NCBI RefSeq assembly: GCF_900089585.1
Contig: NZ_FLRH01000003.1
Span: 496,001 to 560,000, forward strand
Direction of reading: 5' to 3'
DNA length: 64,000 nt
From: Micromonospora sediminicola
GTDB taxonomy: Bacteria > Actinomycetota > Actinomycetes > Mycobacteriales > Micromonosporaceae
Below the pieces are notes generated by a model that was not told the origin of the DNA, searched no databases, and saw nothing but the letters and a program-made list of their open reading frames with translations. Shown piece after piece: positions 16,117 through 24,760 of this stretch. A program made the position numbers and the translations under genes. Position 1 is the first letter of the stretch. Each line of letters opens with the position of its first letter.

Positions 16117-16835
16117 GCGATCTCCCGCGCCCGGGCCAGGTCCTCGTGGTTGTCGACCTCGACCCAGGAGACGTCACCGATCGGCGCCGCCCGCACCTCG
16201 CCGCCCCGGTCGGCGAACTCCTGGTAGCCGTCCTCGTAGTAGAGGTTCGGGTCGCGTCGCCAGGTCGCCTCCAGCGCGTCCGCGAGCGCGTCGGCCACCT
16301 GCGGCTCGATCAGCGTCGCGCCGATGTACTCGCCGTACGCCTCGCCCGGGTCCATCAGCTTGGTGATCCGGGTGAGCTGGCCGGCGGCGTCGAAGGTGGT
16401 CTTCATCTCCTCCTCGGCCAGCGCCTTGAGCGTGTCGACGGCCAGCAGGATGCCGGGGCCACGCTCGGCCAGCAGCGTCTTCTCCACGCTCACCGGGTGC
16501 ACCGTGTCGCCGTTGACCAGCAGCACGCCGCGGGCGAAGTGCTCCCGGGCCAGCCAGAGCGAGTACGCGTTGTTCCACTCCTCGGCCTTGTCGTTGTGCA
16601 CCAGCGTGAGCGTCACGCCGTACTTCTGCTCCAGGTCGGCCTGCCGCTGCCGGACCGCGTCCGCCGCGTAGCCGACCACGATCACCACCTCGGTCAGCCC
16701 CACCTCGGCGAGGTTGCGCAGCGCGATGTCGAGGATGGTGGTCTCCCCGTCGACCGGCACCAGGGCCTTGGGCAGGGTGTCGGTGTACGGCCGCAGCCGG
16801 CGCCCCGCACCGGCGGCGAGCACCATCCCGATCAT
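16104..16835 (-). CDS. Sugar/alcohol-phosphate nucleotidyltransferase (phosphocholine/inositol-P cytidylyltransferase-like)
   Basis: About 243 residues. The N-terminal VLAAGAGRRLRPYTDTLPK (G-x-G-x-R...K) is the NTP-transferase signature. VHNDKAEEWNNAYSLWLAR and LLVNGDTVHP supply further active-site residues; Asp of NGD is the expected metal ligand. ATG 16835 follows GAGGAG at a good distance. The NxYSLWLA run is typical of the cytidylyltransferases that act on small alcohol phosphates rather than hexose-1-phosphates. It is first gene of a tightly overlapping operon with the dehydrogenase and CDP-alcohol transferase. That supports CTP plus an alcohol phosphate as substrates. Confidence 0.85.
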   Translation of the reverse strand: MIGMVLAAGAGRRLRPYTDTLPKALVPVDGETTILDIALRNLAEVGLTEVVIVVGYAADAVRQRQADLEQKYGVTLTLVHNDKAEEWNNAYSLWLAREHFARGVLLVNGDTVHPVSVEKTLLAERGPGILLAVDTLKALAEEEMKTTFDAAGQLTRITKLMDPGEAYGEYIGATLIEPQVADALADALEATWRRDPNLYYEDGYQEFADRGGEVRAAPIGDVSWVEVDNHEDLARAREIACRY

Positions 16836-16921
16836 GCCGACACGCTCCTCTTCTCGACCGGATTCCACGTGGCGAGGATATCGTCGGCGGCCGGACGGCC
16901 GTGGTGCAGCCCGTGATCGCC

Positions 16922-17371
16922 CTACAGCCCGATGGAACGGAGGGCGGCGAAGCCGTCCTCGGCGATCCGGCGGATCAAGCCGTCGTTGACGTCCCGGTGC
17001 TCGTCGAGCAGGGCGACGTCCGACTCGGCCAGCCAGCGGAACTCGGTGTGCTTGCCGGCCTCCAGCCGGGGCCGGCTGAGGTCGCCGTCCACCCGGACCA
17101 GGAAGTCGGTCTCGACCCGGGCCAGCCCGTCGTCGGCTGTGTACCGGTATTCGCCGACCAGGCCGAGCACGTGCGACACCGCCCAGCCGGTCTCCTCGGC
17201 GACCTCACGACGCAACGCGTCGTCGATCTCCTCGCCGGGTTCGAGGTGGCCGCCGACGATGTCCCAGCAGTTGGGGAAGATGCGCCGCTCGGGGGACCGG
17301 CGCTGGATGAAGATGCGGCCGTCGTCGTCGACGATCAGCGCGCCGGCACAGCGGAGGGGCTCGGTGGGCAC
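16922..17371 (-). CDS. Nudix hydrolase
   Basis: About 149 residues with a full Nudix box: GGHLEPGEEIDDALRREVAE followed directly by ETGW (G-x5-E-x7-R-E-V-x-E-E-x-G). This carries the catalytic and Mg-binding glutamates. The N-terminal strand PLRCAGALIVDDDGRIFIQRR is typical. The start is uncertain: GTG 17371 has GGAGG touching it, and ATG 17431 lacks a Shine-Dalgarno. The substrate is unknown; it could be a nucleotide sugar or an oxidised nucleotide. It lies upstream of, and in the same direction as, the CDP-alcohol operon but 86 bases away. Confidence 0.87.
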   Translation of the reverse strand: MPTEPLRCAGALIVDDDGRIFIQRRSPERRIFPNCWDIVGGHLEPGEEIDDALRREVAEETGWAVSHVLGLVGEYRYTADDGLARVETDFLVRVDGDLSRPRLEAGKHTEFRWLAESDVALLDEHRDVNDGLIRRIAEDGFAALRSIGL

Positions 17372-17480
17372 CCTCCGACAGTAGCCATCCGCACCGATTC
17401 CGGCGATGCCCGTTCTTGTCCCGGTACGCATCGATGGCCCACCATGTCCGTACCCAGTCGCCGTCCCACAGGAGTGATGT

Positions 17481-17876
17481 GTGATGCAGGTTCGGGAAGC
17501 GATGTCCAGTGAGGTTCTCGTGGTCGGCCCGGAGCACACGCTCCGCCAGGCGGCCCGGATGATGTCGGCCCGCGGTGTCGGGTCGGCGGTCGTGATCGAC
17601 CCGGACTCCGAGGGGGTCGGGATCATGACCGAGCGCGATGTGCTGAAGGCGATCGGCGCCGGGCTCGACCCGGACGTCGAGCGTACCGGTGCCCACCTGA
17701 CCTGGGACGTGGTCTACGCCGGCCCGGACTGGACGGTGGAGGAGGCGGCCGCGGCGATGGCCCGGGGTGGATTCCGCCACCTGGTGGTGCTCGACGGCCG
17801 GGAGGTCGCCGGGGTGATCTCGGTGCGGGACCTGATGCGGGTGTGGGCGCGGGAGCACGCGCCGACCGGGACCTGA
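17481..17876 (+). CDS. Protein with a pair of CBS domains
   Basis: 131 residues made almost only of two CBS motifs: VREAMSSEVLVVGPEHTL...GVGSAVVID...GIMTERDVLKAI and WTVEEAAAAMARGGFRHLVVLDGREVAGVISVRDLM. Such free-standing Bateman modules bind adenosine nucleotides and signal energy state to partners. AGGAG at 17470-17474 serves GTG 17481 or ATG 17484. It ends just before a perfect terminator hairpin. It has no clear functional link to its neighbours. Confidence 0.9.
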   Translation: MMQVREAMSSEVLVVGPEHTLRQAARMMSARGVGSAVVIDPDSEGVGIMTERDVLKAIGAGLDPDVERTGAHLTWDVVYAGPDWTVEEAAAAMARGGFRHLVVLDGREVAGVISVRDLMRVWAREHAPTGT

Positions 17877-17892
17877 CCCGGCCCGAAACGGG

Positions 17893-17924
17893 CGATGGCC
17901 CGGCCGATACCGGCCGGGCCATCG
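17893..17924. terminator. Bidirectional intrinsic terminator
   Basis: Perfect 14-bp stem (CGATGGCCCGGCCG and its complement) with an ATAC loop. It lies between the convergent CBS gene and the large secreted protein gene. Confidence 0.85.
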
Positions 17925-17959
17925 TCGCTTGCGGTGCTGTCAGGTCGTGTCCGCCCCGG

Positions 17960-20900
17960 TCAGGGGCCGACGAAGACCGCGGTGCCGCGCCAGTCCACGT
18001 CGTCCACGCCGGGACCGCTGCGGACCGTGGCGGAGCCGGTCGGCACGCCGTCCGACCACGCCATCGAGGACAGGTTGCCGGTGGTCCGGGAGACGACGTA
18101 GAGGTTGTCGCCGTCCAGGAACAGACCACCCGCGTCGGCGAACGCCGTGGTGCCGGCGACCGTGGCCCGCTCCGCGCCGACCGTGCCGGTGTCCGGCGTG
18201 AAATAGCGCCAGAACAGGGTGCTCTGACCGGCCAGCGAGTAGTAGAGCCGGCCGCTCTTGTAGAACATCGCGGTCACGTTCGGCAGCTCGGCGGCGAAGT
18301 TGACCGTCATGCCGGCGTACGTCTGGCCCTCCGGCGCGGAGCCGGTGATGACCGTGTCCCACTTCGCGTCGTGGTAGGGGTCCAGCTTCTTCGGGCTGCC
18401 GAACTCGGCACCGTCGAAGGAGCGCTTGTAGAGGTCGCCACCGACGCCGTAGAACAGGTCACCGCCGACCCAGAACGCGCCCTTGACGGTGGACCAGCGG
18501 GTGTTGTCCGGGTTCGCCACCGACATCGCGTTGCCGACCGTCGTCGCGCCGTCGTACGACCGCTTGGTGATGCTGTCCACCGTGGTGGCCGGCGGCACCG
18601 GCGGGAGCTTCACGATCTCGATGCCCTGCACCAGCGGGTTCTCCAGGACCCGACCGAAGTCGATGTCGATGTTGCCGTCGCTGGTGATCGAGAACGCCCG
18701 CATGGTGCCCTTGTTGGTGGCGCCGATCGCGGCGATCGGGTCGAAGCTGTTCAGCTTGAGCACACCGTCGATGCTCACGTTGAACTTGCGCTTGCCCGCG
18801 GTGGCGGTGCCGGCGTACCGGTTGGCCAGGTAGAGGCGCACCTGCACCGGCGTGCCGGCCGGGACCGGGAAGTCCCACTGCATGTCCGGCGTGGTCGTCT
18901 GGTCCCACCGCTCGCTGTTGAACAGCTCGACCGGGGTGCCGGCCGGGACGGTGGCGTCGACCGAGGCGTTCGTGGTGTACGTCGTGACCGTGCTGCCGTC
19001 GTTGTGGTAGGTGCTCGGCGCGGCCAGCGAGTCCCCGGCCCAGGCCGGGCCGTTCGCGCCGGCCAGCTGGTCGCCGCCCGCGTTCACCCGGTAGAGCACG
19101 TCCGAGGCGTCCGGCGTCGGGGCGGTCTTGACCACCTCGATGCCCTGGATGAGCGGGTTCTCCAGCACCCGGCCGAAGTCGATGTCGACCACGCCGTCGC
19201 TCACCAGCGAGAAGGACCGCATGGTGCCACGGTCGGTGCCACCGGCTTCGGCGACCGGGTCGAAGTCGTTCAGCTTGAGCACGCCGTCGATGGTGACGTC
19301 GAGCTTGCGCTTGCCCACCGTGGCGGTGCCGCTGTAGCGGTTGGCCAGGTAGAGGCGGACGTCGACCCGGGTGCCGGCCGCGACCGGGATGTCCCACTGC
19401 ATGTCCGGCGCGGTCGACTGGTCCCACCGCTCGGTGTTGAACAGCGTCGCCGGGGTGCTCGCCGGCACGGTGCTGTCGAACGTGGCGTTGGTGGTGTAGG
19501 CCTTCGCGCTGTTGCCGCCGTTGTGGTTCGGGCTCGGCGCGGCGTCGGTGTCGGCCGCCCAGTCCGGGCCGCCGTCGGTCGCCGGGATGGCCGGGCCACC
19601 CGCGTTCACCCGGTAGAGGACCTCGGTCTGCGCCGCCCGGCCGGCCTGGTAGACGTCGCCGGGCAGGCCCTTGGTGCTGGTCGAGTGGGGTGCGTCGCCG
19701 CCGTCCAGCGGGAAGAACGCGATCTTCTTGCGCAGGTGCTCGCCGGCGCCGATGTAGTCCTGGTCGCTGCCGAGCCAGAGACCCTGCGGGGTGACCATCA
19801 TCTCGGTCACGCCGTAGCCGCGCGGGTGGCGCCCCGGGTTCCAGGACAGCGGCAGGCCGCTGGCCGGGTCGAGGGCCGCGATGCTGGCCCGCGGCACCGC
19901 GCCCGGTCCGGCCTTGTCGCGGGCGATCGGGTTGTTCGACCAGCGGAAGTGACCACCGACGTAGATGGCCTTCTCACTGATGCCGACGGAGAGGAACGTG
20001 TCACCGCCGCTGAAGTTGGTCCAGGTCGGCTGCTGGCCGCCACCGGTGGCGTCGGCCTCCCAGCGGGCGGCCGAGTCGCAGAGCGTGCCCGGGTAGGACG
20101 CGCCGGTGGTGACCACCACGAAGTACTTGCCGTCCGGGGAGAACTGGACGTCGCGGACCCACGAGTCGAACGCGGCGTACTTGCAGGCGCCGGAGTAGCC
20201 GTCCGTGTTCCAGTCGGCGACGGTGGCTCCGCTGTCGCCCAGGTTGATCCGGACGATCTGGTCGTGCACGACGCCGTCGGCCTTCTTGAAGTTGCCGATG
20301 ACGACCATCTGCTTGCGGTCGGGCGAGACGGCGAGCTTCTCCGGACCCACGCCCGCCTTGGCGGTGCCGGTGCTGCCCTCGGTCCAGTTGTGGTTCTCGG
20401 TCAGGTTGGTGGTCAGGTAGTCGTCCACCGCGCCGGTGCTGGCGTCGATGGAGGCCAGGCCGCCGCGGTTCACGCCGGTGCCCGCGGTGGTGAAGATGCC
20501 ACCCACCAGCAGGCGGTCGCCGACCTTGACGATGTCGTTGACCAGACCGTTGAAGGCCGGTCCCTTGAACGTGGTGACCAGCGAGCCGTCGGCGATGTTG
20601 AGCAGCGCCAGCTTCCGGCGGTTGACGCCGTTGACGGTGTTGAACGAACCCGCGATGTAGACCGTGCCGGCGGTGGGCCCGGCGACGACGGCCGAGACGT
20701 CACCGTCGATGACGGGCGCGAACGCGGGGTCGACGATGCCGGTGGCCTTGTCGAAGGAGAGCAGCTTGGTGCGCGGGATGTCCTGGGACTTGTCGCGGTT
20801 GCGCACCTCGGTGAAGGACCCGCCCGCGATCACCTTGCTGCCGGCGTCGTAGATGGCGTAGACCGCGCCGTCCTTGATGTTCGGCGTGGTGGTGGCGGGG

Positions 20901-21031
20901 GCGCTGCTGACCATGGTGCTGTGGTCCGGTGCGGCCAGCGCGGGGCTGGCCGACAGCACACCACCGACACCGAGGAAGGCGGCGGTGACCAGCGCGAATG
21001 ATCGGCGCGTGGTCGCGGGAAGATTTAGCAC
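17960..21031 (-). CDS. Large secreted beta-propeller protein with two malectin-like domains
   Basis: About 1023 residues. GTG 21031 follows CCGGAG and gives a signal peptide (MLNLPATTRRSFALV..., cleavage near ALA-APDHS). Residues about 35-460 form a propeller-like region with motifs such as VYAIYDAGSKVIAGGSF and AVVAGPTAGTVYIAGSFNTV. Two successive malectin-like domains start near residues 470 and 644 (both LYRVNAGG...) and share long near-identical stretches (VRLYLANRY, GKRK, FGRVLENPL, QGIE). A C-terminal region (about 815-1023) looks like another propeller. Malectin-like folds bind carbohydrate, so a polysaccharide-binding surface role is plausible next to the exopolysaccharide locus. Confidence 0.8.
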   Translation of the reverse strand: MLNLPATTRRSFALVTAAFLGVGGVLSASPALAAPDHSTMVSSAPATTTPNIKDGAVYAIYDAGSKVIAGGSFTEVRNRDKSQDIPRTKLLSFDKATGIVDPAFAPVIDGDVSAVVAGPTAGTVYIAGSFNTVNGVNRRKLALLNIADGSLVTTFKGPAFNGLVNDIVKVGDRLLVGGIFTTAGTGVNRGGLASIDASTGAVDDYLTTNLTENHNWTEGSTGTAKAGVGPEKLAVSPDRKQMVVIGNFKKADGVVHDQIVRINLGDSGATVADWNTDGYSGACKYAAFDSWVRDVQFSPDGKYFVVVTTGASYPGTLCDSAARWEADATGGGQQPTWTNFSGGDTFLSVGISEKAIYVGGHFRWSNNPIARDKAGPGAVPRASIAALDPASGLPLSWNPGRHPRGYGVTEMMVTPQGLWLGSDQDYIGAGEHLRKKIAFFPLDGGDAPHSTSTKGLPGDVYQAGRAAQTEVLYRVNAGGPAIPATDGGPDWAADTDAAPSPNHNGGNSAKAYTTNATFDSTVPASTPATLFNTERWDQSTAPDMQWDIPVAAGTRVDVRLYLANRYSGTATVGKRKLDVTIDGVLKLNDFDPVAEAGGTDRGTMRSFSLVSDGVVDIDFGRVLENPLIQGIEVVKTAPTPDASDVLYRVNAGGDQLAGANGPAWAGDSLAAPSTYHNDGSTVTTYTTNASVDATVPAGTPVELFNSERWDQTTTPDMQWDFPVPAGTPVQVRLYLANRYAGTATAGKRKFNVSIDGVLKLNSFDPIAAIGATNKGTMRAFSITSDGNIDIDFGRVLENPLVQGIEIVKLPPVPPATTVDSITKRSYDGATTVGNAMSVANPDNTRWSTVKGAFWVGGDLFYGVGGDLYKRSFDGAEFGSPKKLDPYHDAKWDTVITGSAPEGQTYAGMTVNFAAELPNVTAMFYKSGRLYYSLAGQSTLFWRYFTPDTGTVGAERATVAGTTAFADAGGLFLDGDNLYVVSRTTGNLSSMAWSDGVPTGSATVRSGPGVDDVDWRGTAVFVGP

Positions 21032-21249
21032 GGGCAGCTCCGGAGGAGTGACGGAGAACGAGGTGGCCGGCCCGGCCGATCGGACGAGGGGTGCAGGGGT
21101 CGCCGATCGGGGGCGCACGGCCGGTTGACGCGTGATGGGCACACAATTCCGCATTTCAGCTATGGCGTCCACCCCGGATGACCTTTATACCCGTCCACAC
21201 GACCTGACGGATACCGGGAGAGGTGAACCGGCCACACGAACGGTGGAGG

Positions 21250-22296
21250 TCAGTTCACCGGGCCCCCCGGCGTGGCCGTCGGCGCGGGCGCCGAGAAGTA
21301 CGGGTCGCCGGCCAACTCGCGGTACGCGGCCAGACCCTCCGGGTCGTCGTCGAAGGTGCTGTCGTACGTGGTGCCCTTGGTCTGCTTGGCCGAGAAGTAG
21401 ACCACCGCCTTGATCTGCGGGTGCTGCTTGATGTAGGTGCGCGCCTCCCGCAGCCACGCCGCCCGCTGGCCCGGCCCGCCGTCGTGGGTGACGCCGAACT
21501 CGCCGATCAGCACCGGTCGCGGCCGCTGCCGGGCGAAGGCCATGAAGGTGTCCATCTGCTCGGCGAAGCCGTCGTAGTTCTTGCCCGGGTAGACGTCCGT
21601 GCACAGCCAGTCGACCTGGTCGTCACCAGGGTAGTAGGCGGCGGCGTCGCGGCTTGAGTCCACGAAGCCGAGCACGTGCGGGCACCACACCCAGCCGGCG
21701 TTCGTGGCCCCCTCCTCGGTGAAGATGGCCCGGATGTGCTTCCACGCGGCCACGTAGTCCTCGGGCGACCGGACGCTCTGGCGCAGGTTGGGCCGGTCCA
21801 TCTCCCACCGCCACCGCAGCAGCACCGGAACCCCGAAGTCCTTGATCTTCTTGGCCCGCTGCCGGATCAGCTGGTCGTACACGCCGTCGCTGATCGACCG
21901 GGTGTCCGCGCCGGACCAGGAGATCATCTGCAGCATCTGGGCGGCCTGGAACGCGTTCTCGGTCGGGCCGGGGAAGTCGTCCTCCCACTCGTGGAACATG
22001 TGCGCCAACGTCACCTTGCCGCCGGTCTGCTCGCCGAAGGCGGTGAGGGCGCTGACCCGACCGTCGGGCGTCTGCCAGGTCGGCTTCACCCACGCGCCGA
22101 GCCAGGCACCCTGCGCCGGCATCTCCGGGCCCCGCCCGGTGGTCTCCAGGCCGCCCACCGGCCGGGGCTTCACCGGCGCGGTCTGACCGCCGGTCGACGG
22201 GGCCGGGGTGAGGGGCGCGGGCGCCTCCCGCTGACAGGCGGTCAGGGCGAGTGTCGCTCCGATCAGGAGCGCCGCCGAACTGCGGACCCACTTCAT
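21250..22296 (-). CDS. GH26-like glycoside hydrolase lipoprotein
   Basis: About 348 residues. ATG 22296 follows GGGGAGG. The signal ends in a lipobox (LALTAC), so Cys21 should be lipidated, and a Pro/Thr-rich linker follows. The catalytic domain has RWRWEMDRPN (candidate acid/base Glu), the GH26-like run WVWCPHVLGF, YYPGDDQVDWLCTDVYPG, and LIGEFGVTHD (candidate nucleophile Glu). The family includes beta-mannanases and beta-glucanases. As the last gene of the Wzz-Wzx operon it probably trims or releases the polymer at the cell surface. The specific linkage cannot be predicted. Confidence 0.78.
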   Translation of the reverse strand: MKWVRSSAALLIGATLALTACQREAPAPLTPAPSTGGQTAPVKPRPVGGLETTGRGPEMPAQGAWLGAWVKPTWQTPDGRVSALTAFGEQTGGKVTLAHMFHEWEDDFPGPTENAFQAAQMLQMISWSGADTRSISDGVYDQLIRQRAKKIKDFGVPVLLRWRWEMDRPNLRQSVRSPEDYVAAWKHIRAIFTEEGATNAGWVWCPHVLGFVDSSRDAAAYYPGDDQVDWLCTDVYPGKNYDGFAEQMDTFMAFARQRPRPVLIGEFGVTHDGGPGQRAAWLREARTYIKQHPQIKAVVYFSAKQTKGTTYDSTFDDDPEGLAAYRELAGDPYFSAPAPTATPGGPVN

Positions 22297-22322
22297 GATT
22301 GCCGTGCCTCCCCGTGTTGGTG

Positions 22323-22341
22323 CCACCGGCCGGGCCGGTGG
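22323..22341. terminator. Hairpin between flippase and GH26 genes
   Basis: CCACCGGCC-G-GGCCGGTGG: 9-bp perfect arms with one central base, inside the 68-base spacer of an otherwise overlapping operon. It may attenuate transcription into the lipoprotein gene or stabilise the upstream mRNA. Confidence 0.4.
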
Positions 22342-22364
22342 TCGATGTCGTGTGGAGTCGCCGG

Positions 22365-23930
22365 TCATCGCCCCCGGTTGCGCCGCAGCGCCCGCAGGGC
22401 GTCGAGCTGGAGCACGCCACGGAGCCGCCAGACCGCCACGGCGTAGCCGGCGCCGCCCAGTGCGGCGACCACCAGCAGGGACGCCATACCCGGATCGGTG
22501 ACCGCGTGCAGCGCCAACGACGGCGCACCGAAGCAGGCCAGCGCCAGCCCGGCGGCGGTGAGCGTGCCCCGACCGAACGGATGCAGCCGGAACGCGCGGT
22601 GCAGCTGGACCAGCGGCACCAGATTGGTGATCAGGATGGACGCGGACCAGGCGATCGCCGCACCCATGACGCCGTAGCGCGGGATGAGCAGCACGTTGGC
22701 GACCACGTTGACCACCGTGCCGGAGAGCGCGTTGTAGAACGTCCAGGCCGTCTTCCCGGCCATGTTCAGCACGGTGTCGACCATGCCGCAGCCGGTGGCG
22801 ACCAGCATCGTCAGGGCCAGGTAGACGGTGACCGTCCGCCCGGCGTCGTAACCGGAGCCGAACAGGGACAGCATGGGCTCGGCGAACGAGGCGAACAGCA
22901 GGTAGGCGGGCCAGGCCAGCAGCACCAGCCACGCGGTCGCGGCCTGGTACAGCCGTCCGGCCGCGGCCCGGTCGTCCCGGGCCAGATGCTCCGCCAGCCG
23001 GTGCTGGACGGCGGTCGACAGGGCCTGACCGGAGAGCTGACCGAGGGTCAGGAACCGGGTGGCCGCCGTGTAGAGCGCCGCCTCGGACAGCCCGCGCAGC
23101 GCGCCCAGCAGGACGATGTCGAGCCGTTGCACCACCATCTGGGCGAGCCCGCTCAACGCGCGCGGCCCGCTGTACCGCCAGTACGGGACGAACTCCTGCC
23201 GCCAGCTCACCGGCGGCGGCGCGTCCGGGCCGGCCGAGCGTTCCGCCCGCCGGACCAGGCGGGCCAGCCAGAACACGGCGGCGAGCGCGGCCGGCACGTA
23301 CGGCAGCGCCCACGCCAGCGGCAGCGCCGTGGTGGCGGAGAGGCCGAGCACGGCGACCACCAGCACGGCGAGGAACTGGAGCAGGGTGCGGCCGAGCCGC
23401 TCGATGAGCAGCAGCGGACGCATCTTGCCGAAGCCCCGGCAGGCGGACAGCGTGAAGTCGCAGAGCGCGGCCACCGGTACGAAGAGCAGCAGCGCACGCA
23501 GCGCGGGCACCGCGCCCGGGACCGGCTCGGCGAAGGTCAGCTCGACGATCCGCGGGGTGAACAGCCAGCCGACCGTCGTGAGCAGAACGCCCATGACCAG
23601 CAGCGGAAGCAGTCCGGCCAGCACCGAGGCCCGGATCCGCTCCGGCTGCCCCAGCGTCCGGTAGCGGCTGATGAAGTAGACCGAGCCGATGCCCGTGCCG
23701 AGGCGGGCGGCCGCGTACGCGATCATGAACGCGCTGGTGGCGGCGAAGAACAGACCCGCGTCCGCCATCGACCAGCCACGGGTGACCACGATGTTCAGCC
23801 CGAAGCCGGCGACCGCCGCCACCGCCACGCCGAGCAGGTTCAGCACCCCGTGCCGGGCGGCCCCGCCCAGCTCGGCGCCCGCCGCCGGTCGGGTGGGAGT
23901 TACCGTCGCCACGACGGTACGCGTCCCCAC
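22365..23930 (-). CDS. Wzx/MurJ-type polysaccharide flippase
   Basis: 521 residues with about 12-14 membrane helices. The N-terminal half shows LNIVVTRGWSMADAGLFFA, the middle loop YWRYSGPRALSGLAQMVVQR precedes LDIVLLG, and later VANVLLIPRYGVMGAAIAW. This pattern belongs to the oligosaccharide flippase (MATE/Wzx) superfamily. It is expected to flip undecaprenyl-linked repeat units across the membrane. The GTG start (23930, or an internal GTG at 23912) overlaps the sulfotransferase stop, so coupling is likely. The neighbouring ligase-like and Wzz-like genes support a Wzx/Wzy-type export route. Confidence 0.85.
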   Translation of the reverse strand: MGTRTVVATVTPTRPAAGAELGGAARHGVLNLLGVAVAAVAGFGLNIVVTRGWSMADAGLFFAATSAFMIAYAAARLGTGIGSVYFISRYRTLGQPERIRASVLAGLLPLLVMGVLLTTVGWLFTPRIVELTFAEPVPGAVPALRALLLFVPVAALCDFTLSACRGFGKMRPLLLIERLGRTLLQFLAVLVVAVLGLSATTALPLAWALPYVPAALAAVFWLARLVRRAERSAGPDAPPPVSWRQEFVPYWRYSGPRALSGLAQMVVQRLDIVLLGALRGLSEAALYTAATRFLTLGQLSGQALSTAVQHRLAEHLARDDRAAAGRLYQAATAWLVLLAWPAYLLFASFAEPMLSLFGSGYDAGRTVTVYLALTMLVATGCGMVDTVLNMAGKTAWTFYNALSGTVVNVVANVLLIPRYGVMGAAIAWSASILITNLVPLVQLHRAFRLHPFGRGTLTAAGLALACFGAPSLALHAVTDPGMASLLVVAALGGAGYAVAVWRLRGVLQLDALRALRRNRGR

Positions 23931-24760
23931 CAGGCGGCGAGCCGTTCGTCGTACGGCGTGAAGTGCGCCTCCAGCCGGGCACGCAGCTCCGGGTCCATCG
24001 CCGAGCGGGACCGCGAGTTGTGCTTGCCGAACGAGATGTCCGCCCAGTGCGGCAGGCCGAGGAAGTCGCAGACCCCGTCGAAGGCCGGCCGCGGGTCGGC
24101 GAAGAAGTCGTCGGCGTCGATCACGTGCAGCCGGTCCCGCCCGAAGATCGACTCCAGCCGCTCCAGCTGCTCGACGTACTGCCCCCGGGTCAGGTAGGCG
24201 TTGTGCTGGTAGTGGTGGCTGTGCGCGGTCGGGTCGGCGAGCAGGCGCTCCCGCTCGCCGGCGATCCGGCTCTGCTCCAGTTCGAGTGCCCGCTCGAACG
24301 TCTCCGACTCGAAGCCCCGGGCCGACTCGTGCGCGTGCGCCGAGTACGCCCGCTCCACCGGGTCGCGCAGCAGCACCAGCAGCCGGACCTCGGGCAGGTC
24401 GGCGGCGATCCGCTCACCGGCCAGCGGGTGGAACATGTAGTACGGGCTCGACTCGCCGGTCACCCCGCGCACACCGAGCTGCGCGCGTACCGCCTCGGCC
24501 CGGCGGTTCGTCGGGAAGTGCCCGAGGTACCAGTCCATGCCCCGGTCGTAGCCGGTGTCGAAGTAGTGGACGCCCTTGTGGTAGACCGCCGGCAGCACGC
24601 CCGGGTGCTGGGAGAGCGTCTTGAACAGCGACGTCGTGCCGCACCGCTGGGCGCCCACGATCAGGAAGTCGGGGGTCATCCGCGAGTTCGCCGTCCACCG
24701 ACCGACCGTCCGCGTCACCGACCGCACGGCCCGTCGGGCCTTGGCCTTGGCCAGCGTCAT
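23900..24760 (-). CDS. PAPS-dependent sulfotransferase
   Basis: 286 residues. The 5'-phosphosulfate-binding motif FLIVGAQRCGTTSLFKTL is near residues 32-49, and the 3'-phosphate motif LLRDPVERAYSAHAHE lies around 130. Both match the sulfotransferase 1/heparan-type fold. HYQHNAYLTRGQYVEQLERL is also typical of carbohydrate sulfotransferases. Its ATG overlaps the stop of the APH-like kinase gene (ATGA). Located between kinase and flippase, it probably sulfates the lipid-linked repeat unit on the cytoplasmic side. The acceptor is inferred. Confidence 0.9.
   Translation of the reverse strand: MTLAKAKARRAVRSVTRTVGRWTANSRMTPDFLIVGAQRCGTTSLFKTLSQHPGVLPAVYHKGVHYFDTGYDRGMDWYLGHFPTNRRAEAVRAQLGVRGVTGESSPYYMFHPLAGERIAADLPEVRLLVLLRDPVERAYSAHAHESARGFESETFERALELEQSRIAGERERLLADPTAHSHHYQHNAYLTRGQYVEQLERLESIFGRDRLHVIDADDFFADPRPAFDGVCDFLGLPHWADISFGKHNSRSRSAMDPELRARLEAHFTPYDERLAAWWGRVPSWRR

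Noticed and set aside
17843..21001. A 1052-codon plus-strand frame opposite the large secreted protein, and other long antisense frames (12877-14976 minus, 22299-24197 plus, 33035-34702 minus)
   Set aside because: They read as Arg/Gly/Ala/His/Gln-rich low-complexity text, have no ribosome binding sites, and lie opposite genes with clear motifs. High G+C suppresses stops on the complementary strand.
21250..23982. A single 910-residue minus-strand protein spanning flippase and GH26-like regions
   Set aside because: Its first half is out-of-frame text over the flippase gene. The true lipoprotein starts at ATG 22296 with its own Shine-Dalgarno, signal peptide and lipobox.
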